DNA from: Sphingobium sp. MI1205
Lineage (GTDB): Bacteria; Pseudomonadota; Alphaproteobacteria; Sphingomonadales; Sphingomonadaceae
Direction: 5' to 3'
DNA length: 64,000 nt
Assembly (NCBI RefSeq): GCF_001563285.1
Contig: NZ_CP005191.1
Span: 223,489 to 287,488 of the forward strand
Made by a program: the position numbers and the translations under genes. Under the pieces are notes generated by a model. It did not search any database, was not told where the DNA came from, and saw nothing but the letters and a program-made list of their open reading frames with translations. Shown piece by piece: positions 52,045 to 60,783 of this stretch (its first letter is position 1; each line of letters begins with the position of its first letter).

Positions 52045-52959
52045 ATGGTGCAGAGGCTCGACGTAGAGTTCCAGTCCGAAGGTGATACTGTTCGGGGTTG
52101 GCTCTACACACCCGACGAAGGCGGGCGTCGGCCCACTGTCGTGCTCGCTGGCGGCTGGTGCTATGTGCGTGAGGTCACGATGCCGACCTATGCGCAGAAG
52201 TTCGCTGAAAATGGCTTTAACGCGCTCATCATCGACTATCGCAACCTCGGGGTCAGTGGCGGCGACAATCGCCAGCATCTGGATCCCTGGGCGCAGATCC
52301 GGGATTATCAGAACGCCATCAGCTTCCTCGAGCGCCACCCTGCGGTCGACCCCGACAAGATCGGGGCCTGGGGCATTTCCTATTCCGGCGGCCATGTCAT
52401 CATCCTTGCAGCGATCGACGAGCGGGTGAAAACGGTCATCAGCCATGTTCCCGTTATCGACGGATATGAGAATATGCGTCGTATCCATGGCGTAAACGGC
52501 TGGCGCCAACTTCTGAAGCTGATCGCCGATGATCGCGCGCTACGTTATGAAAAGCCCGGTGAGCAACTCTATTTGCCGCACGCCACCATTGATTACGTCA
52601 ATGACATTCCTTGCTGGCCGGTGCCGGAAGCGGAAATTGTCTTTAACGAGATCAAGAAAAATGACGCGCCGCTCTATCAGAACAAGAGCACTGTCGAATC
52701 GGTCGAATTGCTCCTAAATTACAATGTGAACAGCTTTGTTGGTCGCGTCATCAACACACCTGTCATGATGGTGGTTGCCGAAGGGGACGATATTACCCTA
52801 TGGGATCTTGAAATCGATACGTTCAATGCCATTCCTTGCCCCCGCAAGGAACTTGTGGTGTTGCCGCACACGACCCACATGACGCTCTATTCCGACAAGG
52901 CGAGAGGCATGATGGCCGCCGAGGCGGGACTGAGGTGGCTCAACGAGACGCTCCGCTAA
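52045..52959 (+). CDS. Alpha/beta hydrolase (CocE/DLH-like)
   Basis: 304 aa after a strong ribosome site (GGGAGGGCAAGGGT). Nucleophile elbow GAWGISYSGGHVII with Ser at about 115, acid in VVAEGDDITLWD and His in PHTTHMTLYSDKA. The GISYSGG form resembles the CocE/X-Pro-peptidase and polyketide-hydrolase branch. It hydrolyses an ester, lactone or C-C bond; substrate unknown. First gene of a plus-strand operon with an SDR and under the shared operator. Confidence 0.85.
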   Translation: MVQRLDVEFQSEGDTVRGWLYTPDEGGRRPTVVLAGGWCYVREVTMPTYAQKFAENGFNALIIDYRNLGVSGGDNRQHLDPWAQIRDYQNAISFLERHPAVDPDKIGAWGISYSGGHVIILAAIDERVKTVISHVPVIDGYENMRRIHGVNGWRQLLKLIADDRALRYEKPGEQLYLPHATIDYVNDIPCWPVPEAEIVFNEIKKNDAPLYQNKSTVESVELLLNYNVNSFVGRVINTPVMMVVAEGDDITLWDLEIDTFNAIPCPRKELVVLPHTTHMTLYSDKARGMMAAEAGLRWLNETLR

Positions 52960-53031
52960 GGCGAACGCTTTTCACGGCCGCCTGCGGGGTAGCCAAAGAG
53001 ATATCCTCTGCGGAAAACAGGACCGGTGATC

Positions 53032-53468
53032 ATGTCCGAAGTATATCCTCTCCAGGACCGTATCGCATTGGTGACCGGCGCATCGAGCGGTCTTGGGCGC
53101 CATTTCGGACTGCTGCTCGCGGCGAACGGCGCACATGTCGCCCTCGCGGCGCGCAGCATCGACCGGGTCGCGGACACGGCAAAGGCGATTACCGACCAAG
53201 GCGGCAAAGCACTTGCCGTAGCGCTCGATGTTACCGATCGGGCCAGCGTTGATGCGGCCGTCGCACGGATCGAGGACGAGCTCGGCCCGATCCAGATCCT
53301 TGTCAACAATGCCGGCGTCGCGGCGACCGCGCCTTTTCTCGATATGACGGAACAAGATTGGGCACAGGTTCTCGATACCAACCTGACCGGCGTCTGGCGC
53401 GTCGGCCAGGCCGTTGCCCGCCGCATGGCCCCTCTTGGGCGAGGCAGCATTATCAACATAAGCTCAAT
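53032..53468 (+). pseudogene. SDR dehydrogenase, C-terminus cut by IS6100 copy 3
   Basis: From ATG 53032 (GTG 53026 also possible): VTGASSGLGRHFGLL, LVNNAGVAATAPFLD, and GSIINISSM, where IS6100 starts at 53469. The YxxxK pair and the substrate loop are lost, so the enzyme is inactive. It shows the module once ran further right. Confidence 0.9.
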
Positions 53469-54348
53469 GGCTCTGTTGCAAAGATTGGCGGCAGTCAGAG
53501 GTAGGCTGTCGCTCTGCGCCGATCAGGCGGCTGCTGCGAAATGGTGGTTGAGCATGCCCATGGCCTCCGTCAGCGCCGAGGGCCCAATGCCAAAAGCTCT
53601 CTCCACAAGGCGCACCTCGCCCCTGATGCCGGGCTGCAGGCACCAGGGGCGAGCCTGTCCTTTGCGCAGGGCTCGCATGACTTCGAATCCCTTGATCGTG
53701 GCATAGGCCGTGGGGATCGATTTGAAACCGCGCACCGGCTTGATCAGTATCTTGAGCTTTCCGTGATCGGCCTCGATCACGTTATTGAGATACTTCACCT
53801 GCCGGTGGGCCGTCTCCCGGTCCAGCTTTCCTTCGCGCTTCAATTCGGTGATCGCTGCACCATAGCTCGGCGCTTTGTCGGTATTGAGCGTGGCAGGCTT
53901 TTCCCAGTGCTTCAGGCCTCGCAGGGCCTTGCCCAGGAACCGCTTCGCTGCCTTGGCGCTGCGGGTCGGCGACAGGTAGAAATCGATCGTGTCGCCCCGC
54001 TTGTCGACTGCCCGGTACAGGTAGGTCCACTTGCCCCGCACCTTGACGTAGGTTTCATCCAGGCGCCAGCTCGGATCAAAGCCACGCCGCCAGAACCAGC
54101 GCAGCCGCTTCTCCATCTCCGGGGCGTAGCACTGGACCCAGCGATAGATCGTCGTATGGTCGACCGAAATGCCGCGTTCCGCCAGCATTTCCTCAAGGTC
54201 GCGATAGCTGATCGGATAGCGACAATACCAGCGCACCGCCCACAGGATCACATCACCCTGGAAATGGCGCCACTTGAAATCCGTCATCGTTCCGTCCGTC
54301 CAATCTCCGCCAAGCATGCTCAAGCTTCACGATTTTTGCAACAGAGCC
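53469..54348 (-). mobile_element. IS6100: IS6100, copy 3
   Basis: 880 bp, same 14-bp repeats, same orientation as copy 1. Flanks AGCTCAAT and CCAGCACT do not match, so no target duplication. It joins the truncated SDR of the lin module to a truncated DUF6118 gene of the plasmid backbone. Confidence 0.97.
53523..54323 (-). CDS. tnpA: IS6100 transposase
   Basis: 266 aa (or 254 aa from the internal MTDFKWRH start), identical to the other two copies in the window; DDE residues as described for copy 1. Confidence 0.97.
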   Translation of the reverse strand: MSMLGGDWTDGTMTDFKWRHFQGDVILWAVRWYCRYPISYRDLEEMLAERGISVDHTTIYRWVQCYAPEMEKRLRWFWRRGFDPSWRLDETYVKVRGKWTYLYRAVDKRGDTIDFYLSPTRSAKAAKRFLGKALRGLKHWEKPATLNTDKAPSYGAAITELKREGKLDRETAHRQVKYLNNVIEADHGKLKILIKPVRGFKSIPTAYATIKGFEVMRALRKGQARPWCLQPGIRGEVRLVERAFGIGPSALTEAMGMLNHHFAAAA

Positions 54349-54544
54349 CCAGCACTTGCTCGGTGCGCCCCAGCGTCGGCTCGTAATCGGGAATCTCGAT
54401 ATTCTCGCGCGCGGCGGTCAGCCCCTCGATCGCGGCGCGCAGCAACGCCACCTCGCCATGCACCGACGCCAACCGATCCTCGACCCGCGCGAACGCCAGC
54501 GCCGGATCGTCAGCGTCGCCAAAACTATCATCCTCTTCCCGCAT
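54349..54544 (-). pseudogene. DUF6118-like plasmid backbone protein, truncated by IS6100
   Basis: The N-terminal 65 residues remain: acidic start (MREEDDSFGDADDP), a helical segment (VEDRLASVHGEVALLRAAIE) and IPDYEPTLGRTEQVL, which matches the DUF6118 proteins found next to traA on sphingomonad plasmids. IS6100 removes the rest. Function unknown. Confidence 0.6.
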
Positions 54545-54654
54545 CGCCGCCTCCGTCCGTCTATATTTGACAATTTTTCACAACATCCAACGAAATCAAA
54601 TGATAAGGCGGCGCGCGACCCGAAAGTCTCAATAGCGACTCTCTTGAGACTTAC

Positions 54655-54689
54655 TGGCCTGCCAGTCGTGGGACTGGCAGGCCATTTTT
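54655..54689 (+). terminator. Rho-independent terminator
   Basis: A 13-bp perfect stem (54655-54667 with 54672-54684) with GTGG loop and T5 run on the plus strand. It lies between the end of traA and the DUF6118 start. As a plus-strand terminator it would stop transcripts entering traA from the left; the stem may also act on traA transcripts. Confidence 0.75.
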
Positions 54690-54701
54690 CCGGTCGGCCA
54701 A

Positions 54702-57700
54702 TTACCGGCTAAGGCCACGATCGCGGCCAATCCCAAGTTCGTGCGTCAACTGGTGGCTAAGGTCGCGCCCGCGCCCCATGCCCATCTCAAGCCCCAGCTC
54801 GCGCTCACGGCCGCGCAGGATCGATTCCACCTGGGGATCGCGCTCAAGGCTTTTCGCCATGCCCGCCATTTCCTTGCCCGCCTTCTCGCGGCCCGTCATG
54901 TCGCCGGCGCGATAAAGCCGGTCACGGTCCTGGGAGAGCTGTTGCCAGCGTTCCACGAACCGATCGGCGCGCAAGTTCGGATCGGCCCGCACCTTGGCCT
55001 CCTGCGCCATCGCATCCATCATCGGGCCGCTGCGCCCCGCCGCCGCCTCATGGAGCAAGCCGGGTTCGCGCTGGAACGCCGATGCCATATCGCGCGAAGC
55101 CCCCGCCCTGATCTGGTCCAGCGCCTCGGTCGCGCGCTCGAGCGCGACCTTCTGATGCTCCAATACCGGCCCGCCCGATGCGCGGGCCTGCAACACCGCC
55201 TCGGCCGAACGCGAGGCCCGCTCGACCGCGCGCCGGAAATCATGGGTAAGGCCCTGCTCGGCACGCGCCGGGGCTTCCTTCGCCGGCGTCGGCGTGCGCG
55301 ACGACAGTTTCAGCCCATCGAACATGCCCCGCTTGGGAGCCGCTTTTTCCTTCGCGCCCTGCGCTGGCTCGGCCGCCTTCGCCGGCTCGGCCGACAGCTT
55401 CAAGCCGTCGAACATGCCGCGCCGCGGCTGTCGCTCGGCCGCGGCCTTCGCATCCCCTGCGCCGCGGCCCTCGCCGATCTCGCGTGGGCGTGGATCTCCG
55501 CCCATCTGGCGCATGGTGCCAGCACGCGGGCCAAGAAGCTCCACACCCTTGCGCTCGGGCGCATCCGGCAATCGGATCTCGCCCGACAGACCGCGCCGAT
55601 CGGCGAACGATTGCGCCTCGGCGTCGCGGTCCCGATACATGGGATAATCCGACGCCATATCCTTCGCCCGCTCGCGCGACAGCGTGCGGACAAGCCGCCG
55701 ATCGTCGGCGAAGTCGTCGCGGCCATAGTGGAGCTGCACGCCCTCACGGTGCCGCGACAGCGCCACATAGGCCGCATGGCGGTCCATCCCCGGCGTCGCC
55801 AGCACATGCCCCTGATCGACCGTCACGCCCTGCGATTTGTGGATGGTCGCGGCATAGCCATGATCGACATGGGCATAGTCCTTGAGGTCGAACGCCACCT
55901 GTCGGCCATCATCGAGCCGCACCGCCATGCTGTCGGGCGACACGCGCTCGACCTTCCCCAGCGTGCCGTTCTTCACGCCTAGCCCGCGCTCGTTTTTCAG
56001 GAACATGATGCGGTCGCCGGTCGCGAACTCGCGCGCGCCCCGCTCGGCCGAAATCCGCACGTCCTGCCCCAGCTCGCCGGCTTCGCGCAGCCGATCGCGC
56101 GCGGCCTGGTTCAAATCACGAACCTCGGCATTGGTGTGGGTGAGGATGATCCGCGTCTTTTCGGGATCGGCAAGCCGCTGCGCGTCCCATGTGTCGATCA
56201 GCTCGGCCCGCGCAGCCTCGCGCGTCTCGGCCGCGTGGACCATGCCATGCTCGGCATAGGCATGGATCGCCTCGCCGGTCCTGCCCGTCGCCAGCGCCCG
56301 CGTGGCGTCCTTCTGCCAGTCCTCATGCTGCCGGCGAACCTCGCTGATCTCGGCCGCGCCGTGGCGCTCGGCAAGGGACCGGAACGCCGCCCCGGCCTCG
56401 ATCGCCTGCAACTGCTCGGGATCGCCGACAAGGACCACCTTCGCGCCGGCCCTTTCGGCCTCGGACAATACGCGCTCCATCTGGCGCGTGCCGATCATGC
56501 CCGCCTCGTCGATCACCAGCACGTCGCGCGGGCCTAGCAGCTCGCGGCCCTGGTCCCACTGATATTCCATGCTCGCGATCGTGCGGGACTGGATGCCGGA
56601 ACCGCCCTCAAGCCCCTCGGCCGCGATGCCGGACAAGGCCGCGCCGCGCACCTGATAGCCGGCGCGCTCCCATTCGTCGCGCGCCACGCCCAACATGGTC
56701 GATTTGCCGGTGCCGGCATAGCCGACGACGATTGCCAGGTCGTTCTTGCCGGTGATATGCGCCAGGGCGTCCTTTTGCTGGCTTCCCAGCGCAAGGCTTC
56801 CACTCTCGGCGGTGTCTCGCCCCCCCATTTGAGACGCCGCCGAGAGACCATGCCCCGCCCGATCCGCAAGCCGATCGCCGGCCTGGCTCAACCGCTGCTC
56901 GGTGTCGATCATGTCGCGCGACGTGAACCGATCCTCGCCGCGCCCGTCCTTCCCCAGCGCCACCAGCTCGGGCGAGGTCCGCACCGCGCTCATCACCTGG
57001 TCGAACTGATCCTTGCCGTCGCTGTGCCGGAACGCGAACTGCGCCAGGTCGCGCCGCGTGAACGTCGCCTGCTGGCGCGTGATCGCGTCCAGCGCGATCT
57101 CGGGCCGCGCAATGATCTTCTCGCCATTTTCGCGCGCGATCCGGGCATGGTCCTCGACCCGCTCGGCCTCAAGCCCTTGTTCGGGCATCCGCGATGCAGC
57201 CGGCCCGATCTTGTGTTGCGGCTCAAGGTCGATCCCCTGCGCCGCCAACGTGCGATGGTCGATCCGCGCGTCAATATCCAGCTCGGCAAGGCGCTGGTTC
57301 ACATGGTCGGCCCACGCCTCGCGCCACTCCTTCAGGAGCGCCGTGCTGTTCCACTCGACTACCTTCTTGCCGAAGCCGTCCGGGCTGATTTCACGCATCG
57401 ACAACATGACATGCGCGTGCGGCTTGGGCTGGCCGTCCTTGCCCATGTCCCAATGCACATTGAGGTCGGCCACCATGCCGCGTTCGACGAACTGCTTTTC
57501 GACGAACTCGCGGGCGAGCTGGACGCCCTGCTGCTGGTTCAGCTCGCGCGGAATCGAGAACTCGACTTCGCGGGCAAGTTGCGCGTCCTTGCGCTTCTCG
57601 CCGGCCTCCACCTCGTTCCACAAGGTCGCGCGATCGTTTAAACGCTCCGGCGCACCTTCGGGCAGCATGATTTCCGAATGGACGACGCCGGCCTTGTTCG

Positions 57701-57827
57701 AGAAATCATGATCGCGCCCGAGTCGGTCATCGTGCAGCCGCTCCGCCGCACGATAGGCCGCGCTCGCAACGGCGCTCGATCCACTGGATCGGCCAATGAC
57801 TTTCGCGGAGAAATGGTAGATTGCCAT
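54702..57827 (-). CDS. traA: Conjugative relaxase-helicase TraA (Ti-type, MobA/MobL)
   Basis: About 1041 aa from ATG 57827 (MAIYHFSAKVIGRSSGSSAV). MobA/MobL relaxase domain (1-240) with the His triad region HWDMGKDGQPKPHAHVMLSM, then a TraI/RecD-like helicase: Walker A VGYAGTGKSTML, Walker B VLVIDEAGMIG, and YAATIHKSQGVTVDQ near the C-terminal motif. The tail carries two copies of RGMFDGLKLS about 34 residues apart. It nicks oriT and unwinds the transferred strand. Divergent from traC across the candidate oriT, as in Ti plasmids. Confidence 0.95.
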   Translation of the reverse strand: MAIYHFSAKVIGRSSGSSAVASAAYRAAERLHDDRLGRDHDFSNKAGVVHSEIMLPEGAPERLNDRATLWNEVEAGEKRKDAQLAREVEFSIPRELNQQQGVQLAREFVEKQFVERGMVADLNVHWDMGKDGQPKPHAHVMLSMREISPDGFGKKVVEWNSTALLKEWREAWADHVNQRLAELDIDARIDHRTLAAQGIDLEPQHKIGPAASRMPEQGLEAERVEDHARIARENGEKIIARPEIALDAITRQQATFTRRDLAQFAFRHSDGKDQFDQVMSAVRTSPELVALGKDGRGEDRFTSRDMIDTEQRLSQAGDRLADRAGHGLSAASQMGGRDTAESGSLALGSQQKDALAHITGKNDLAIVVGYAGTGKSTMLGVARDEWERAGYQVRGAALSGIAAEGLEGGSGIQSRTIASMEYQWDQGRELLGPRDVLVIDEAGMIGTRQMERVLSEAERAGAKVVLVGDPEQLQAIEAGAAFRSLAERHGAAEISEVRRQHEDWQKDATRALATGRTGEAIHAYAEHGMVHAAETREAARAELIDTWDAQRLADPEKTRIILTHTNAEVRDLNQAARDRLREAGELGQDVRISAERGAREFATGDRIMFLKNERGLGVKNGTLGKVERVSPDSMAVRLDDGRQVAFDLKDYAHVDHGYAATIHKSQGVTVDQGHVLATPGMDRHAAYVALSRHREGVQLHYGRDDFADDRRLVRTLSRERAKDMASDYPMYRDRDAEAQSFADRRGLSGEIRLPDAPERKGVELLGPRAGTMRQMGGDPRPREIGEGRGAGDAKAAAERQPRRGMFDGLKLSAEPAKAAEPAQGAKEKAAPKRGMFDGLKLSSRTPTPAKEAPARAEQGLTHDFRRAVERASRSAEAVLQARASGGPVLEHQKVALERATEALDQIRAGASRDMASAFQREPGLLHEAAAGRSGPMMDAMAQEAKVRADPNLRADRFVERWQQLSQDRDRLYRAGDMTGREKAGKEMAGMAKSLERDPQVESILRGRERELGLEMGMGRGRDLSHQLTHELGIGRDRGLSR

Positions 57828-57856
57828 GACGATACGAAACTTACCTTTCTTAGCGC

Positions 57857-57885
57857 AGGTCGGCAACGACCTATAAGCGCGCACT
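57857..57885. other. oriT: Candidate oriT with nick-region similarity
   Basis: A perfect hairpin AGGTCG-GCAA-CGACCT (57857-57872) is followed after one base by TAAGCGCGCACT (57874-57885), which differs at about two positions from the TAAGTGCGCCCT nick region of MOBQ plasmids. It lies between divergent traA and traC, where Ti-type oriT lies. The position of the nick is inference. Confidence 0.65.
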
Positions 57886-58000
57886 CACCACTCACTGCCG
57901 TTCGCGTGATTGACTTCACCGTATTTCTGTTCGGAACCGCTGTCCTGCCAGCGCGATCATGCTACTGTGCGGCTTCTGTTCGACGGGCGCGAGGGAGAGA

Positions 58001-58309
58001 ATGATGCGAAAGACGCGCGACTATGACGCCGAATTGCGGGCACTGAGCGACAAGGCCAAGTCTATCAAGGCGAAGAAGATACAGCAACTCGGCGAGCTGG
58101 TGACGGGGACCGGGGCCGATGCGCTCGATCTGGACACGCTCGCCGGTGCGCTGCTCGCCGCCGTGGAATCGGCCGACGCGGAGGAAAGGGAGGCGTGGCG
58201 CTCGCGGGGCGCGGCCTTCTTTCAAGGACGCGGGCGCAAGGCTGGGCGACGCGCTGGCGGCAACGGCGAAGGCGGAAACCAAGCTGGCGCAGGCGAGGCA
58301 CAGGGTTGA
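58001..58309 (+). CDS. traC: Conjugal transfer protein TraC-like
   Basis: 102 aa with ribosome site GAGGGAGAGA before the ATG. Small, charged, helical (DYDAELRALSDKAKSIKAKK, QQLGELVTGTGADALDLDTL), matching the TraC proteins that accompany Ti-type relaxases and may help assemble the relaxosome. Its 3' part overlaps the traD frame. Confidence 0.75.
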   Translation: MMRKTRDYDAELRALSDKAKSIKAKKIQQLGELVTGTGADALDLDTLAGALLAAVESADAEEREAWRSRGAAFFQGRGRKAGRRAGGNGEGGNQAGAGEAQG

Positions 58310-58583
58310 AGCCGCCAAGCGCCGCACCGATACGAGAGGATGGGTCGTGCAGCGTCGCGAACGCACCCGCCATCTCATAGAGCTGGGCGGCCTCGTCCAG
58401 AAAGCCGGGCTCGTCGAACTGACCGACGACGATCGAGCAACGCTCTATGGCGCGATGCTCGATCTGGCCGCCCGCGCGCAAGGCGATGGCAACGCCCTCG
58501 CGCTCTGGAAGCGGCGCGGCAAACGGGCCTTCGACGCGGAAGCGGAAGGACAGGACAACGCGGAAGGAAACGCCCATGACTGA
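58119..58583 (+). CDS. traD: Conjugal transfer protein TraD
   Basis: The TraD domain is clear in the second half: RRERTRHLIELGGLVQKAGL, DDRATLYGAMLDLAARAQ, LALWKRRGKRAFDAE. The start is uncertain: the longest frame begins at 58119 inside traC, but the conserved part begins near 58236 (DAGARLGDALAATAKAETK), where no ATG is visible. TraD is a small accessory transfer protein. Confidence 0.75.
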   Translation: MRSIWTRSPVRCSPPWNRPTRRKGRRGARGARPSFKDAGARLGDALAATAKAETKLAQARHRVEAAKRRTDTRGWVVQRRERTRHLIELGGLVQKAGLVELTDDDRATLYGAMLDLAARAQGDGNALALWKRRGKRAFDAEAEGQDNAEGNAHD

Positions 58584-58851
58584 CACGTCGCGCCTCTCCT
58601 GGCAGCTCCTGATGGTCGGACCGGGAATCGACCGGATCACCCCCGACATTCAGGACAAGCTCGCCTCGCTGCTCGATCTGCTTCCCGCCACCGCGACCAT
58701 CAATGTCCAGACCGATGCCGGCTATGTCACCGTCTCGCGCGACTGGCCCAGTCACCGCATGGAAACCGTCGATAGCCTGGTGGACGAAATCGCCGCCGCT
58801 CCGGGCATCACCCATATCGCGCTGCCGGCAAGCGAAGGACAGGAACCGTGA
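58576..58851 (+). CDS. Small hypothetical protein in tra operon
   Basis: 91 aa overlapping the traD stop by 8 bp and the next start by 4 bp, so part of the operon. MTDTSRLSWQLLMVGPGIDR start; mixed alpha/beta, no signal peptide, no family I recognise. Confidence 0.65.
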   Translation: MTDTSRLSWQLLMVGPGIDRITPDIQDKLASLLDLLPATATINVQTDAGYVTVSRDWPSHRMETVDSLVDEIAAAPGITHIALPASEGQEP

Positions 58852-59132
58852 CGCGCGCCCTCGACATCGGGGCGATCCGCGCCCAGGTCCGCGCGCTCGA
58901 TTATGTGCGCGGCACCCCCGCCGAAGTCGCGATGTGGCGCGAAGGCGATGCCGAAGCCCGCGCCAATCTCGCGATCGAAGGCATGGACCTCGACGCCGAC
59001 GAACACGCCCTGTTCGACATGCTGCGCGCGGAAGCTGTCCCCCCTCCCCTCGCCACCGCGATCGTCCTCAAGCTGCTCGATCATCCCGACGCGGACCCGG
59101 CGCTGGCGATCACGCCGGCAACGATCGGATGA
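58848..59132 (+). CDS. Small acidic protein overlapping the NT-HEPN gene
   Basis: 94 aa, strongly acidic (GDAEARANLAIEGMDLDADE), helical, with ATGA overlaps to genes on both sides. Size, charge and tight coupling to a HEPN-type gene would fit an antitoxin or partner, but I recognise no antitoxin fold. Confidence 0.6.
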   Translation: MTRALDIGAIRAQVRALDYVRGTPAEVAMWREGDAEARANLAIEGMDLDADEHALFDMLRAEAVPPPLATAIVLKLLDHPDADPALAITPATIG

Positions 59133-60064
59133 CGATGCGGGCCGATCTCGATCATCTTCCCGCCGCCAAGCGCCGCGAACTGGAACGGGTCGCCCGCGTC
59201 CTGTTCGATGAATTTGAGGATGCCGTCAAAACCAAGCTCTCCGACAAACGCAAGGGCGGCCGCATCCTCAAGCTGATCCTGTTCGGCTCCTACGCGCGCG
59301 GCGATTGGGTCGAGGATCGCGCCAGCGGCTACATCTCCGACTATGACCTTCTCGTCGTCGTCAACTCCGAGACCTTCACCGATCTGCAAACATGGTGGGC
59401 GGTCGCCGACGATCATCTGGTGCGCGAGCTGACCGTCACCCGCCATCTCTCAACGCCGGTCAATTTCATCGTCCATTCCCTGATGGACGTAAATGACCAG
59501 CTCGCGCGCGGCCGTCCCTTCTTTGCCGACATAGCCCGCGATGGCATTGCCCTCTACGAAGCGCCGGGACAGGGCCTCGCCATGCCGCGCCAGCTCGACG
59601 CGCAGGAACGCCACGCCGAAGCCCTGCGCCATCGCGACCATTGGTTCCCGCTCGCCGCGCACGCGCTCAAGCTCGCCCAGGACAGCATCGCCGACGGCGT
59701 GCCGCGCGATGCGGCGTTCATGCTGCACCAGGCCGTCGAGCGGGCTTACAATGCCGTGCTGCTCGTCCTGACGCTCTACGCGCCCAAATCGCACCGTCTC
59801 GGCATCCTGCGCTCGCTCGCCGAAAATCTAGACCCCCGGCTGATCGAAGCATGGCCGCGCGATACTCGCGCGGCCCGCCGCCATTTCGCACAGTTGCAGC
59901 GCGCCTATGTCGAGGCCCGCTATTCCCACGCCTATGAAATCACCCCCGACGAACTGGCCTGGCTCGTCGAGCGCGTGAGGCATTTCCACACGATCGCCGC
60001 CGCGATCTGCGCCGAACATCTCGCCACGATCGACACCAAAAACGACCCAGGAGGATTGCCATGA
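59129..60064 (+). CDS. Nucleotidyltransferase-HEPN fusion protein
   Basis: 311 aa from ATG 59129. Residues 45-130 are a minimal nucleotidyltransferase: LILFGSYARGDW with GS at 53-54 and SDYDLLVVV with the DxD pair at 71-73. Residues 165-300 are a HEPN domain (HWFPLAAHALKLAQDSIADG, MLHQAVERAYNAVLLVLTLY, ARYSHAYEI with a possible R-x-x-H). In separate HEPN/MNT pairs the NT is an antitoxin that AMPylates the HEPN toxin; here both are in one chain. It sits between traD and traG. Confidence 0.85.
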   Translation: MTMRADLDHLPAAKRRELERVARVLFDEFEDAVKTKLSDKRKGGRILKLILFGSYARGDWVEDRASGYISDYDLLVVVNSETFTDLQTWWAVADDHLVRELTVTRHLSTPVNFIVHSLMDVNDQLARGRPFFADIARDGIALYEAPGQGLAMPRQLDAQERHAEALRHRDHWFPLAAHALKLAQDSIADGVPRDAAFMLHQAVERAYNAVLLVLTLYAPKSHRLGILRSLAENLDPRLIEAWPRDTRAARRHFAQLQRAYVEARYSHAYEITPDELAWLVERVRHFHTIAAAICAEHLATIDTKNDPGGLP

Positions 60065-60777
60065 AACCAGCCCTGTTCCTCACGCCCCTGCTCGGCCTCG
60101 CCGCCTGCACCCCCGCTGCGCCCGACCCTCGCGGTGTCGATCGCGACGAAACCGTGCTGACCGTCACCGGCACGGGGCGCGCCGAAGCCACCCCCGATCA
60201 GGCGTTGTTCACTGCCGGCCTGTCGAGCATCGCCGCCGACGCGCAGGCCGCCAGCGCCCGCAACGCGGAAACCATGAACAAGATCACCGCCGCGCTCGCC
60301 AGGCTCGACATTCCGGCGCGGGATATTCAGACCCGCAACCTCTCGGTCAACCGGATCGACTATGGCGCGAACAAGGGCCGCTATGAGGCCAGCAACAGCG
60401 TCGCCGTGCGGGTCCGCGACAACAAACGGGTGAGCGAAGCTCTCGCCGCCGTCACCGCTGCCGGGGCCAACATCGTCTCCGGCCCCAATCTCTCGGTCGC
60501 CGATCCCGAAAAGGCCAACCTCGGCGCTTATGGCACCGCCTACAAGGCCGCGCGCGCCAAGGCCGATGCCTATGCCGCCGCCGCCAACCTGCGCGTTACG
60601 CGCGTGCTGGCGATCAGCGATGGCGGCCAGGGCGGCTATATGCCGCAAATGGCCGACATGGAGGCCCGCATCGCCGCTCCCCCGACAGTCGTGCCACAGG
60701 CAGCGCCCCCGGTGATGGCGGGGACCAACATGAACATCGTGACCGTGCGGGTGGATTTCGCCCTGGCGGCGAAGTGA
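60061..60777 (+). CDS. SIMPL-domain (DUF541) lipoprotein
   Basis: 238 aa with a lipobox (LLGLAACTP, Cys 16) and a SIMPL/DUF541 domain (VLTVTGTGRAEATPDQALFT, DIQTRNLSVNRIDYG, AARAKADAYAAAANLRVTRV). Outer-membrane or periplasmic lipoprotein of unknown role, known in stress-related contexts. Overlaps the NT-HEPN stop by 4 bp; a common but odd companion of Ti-type tra genes. Confidence 0.87.
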   Translation: MKPALFLTPLLGLAACTPAAPDPRGVDRDETVLTVTGTGRAEATPDQALFTAGLSSIAADAQAASARNAETMNKITAALARLDIPARDIQTRNLSVNRIDYGANKGRYEASNSVAVRVRDNKRVSEALAAVTAAGANIVSGPNLSVADPEKANLGAYGTAYKAARAKADAYAAAANLRVTRVLAISDGGQGGYMPQMADMEARIAAPPTVVPQAAPPVMAGTNMNIVTVRVDFALAAK

Positions 60778-60783
60778 TCCGGC

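Noticed and set aside
16569..54348. Simple composite transposons bounded by IS6100 pairs
   Set aside because: None of the six flanking 8-mers match directly or as complements, and neighbouring genes are truncated, so the layout results from recombination and deletion rather than a clean composite insertion.
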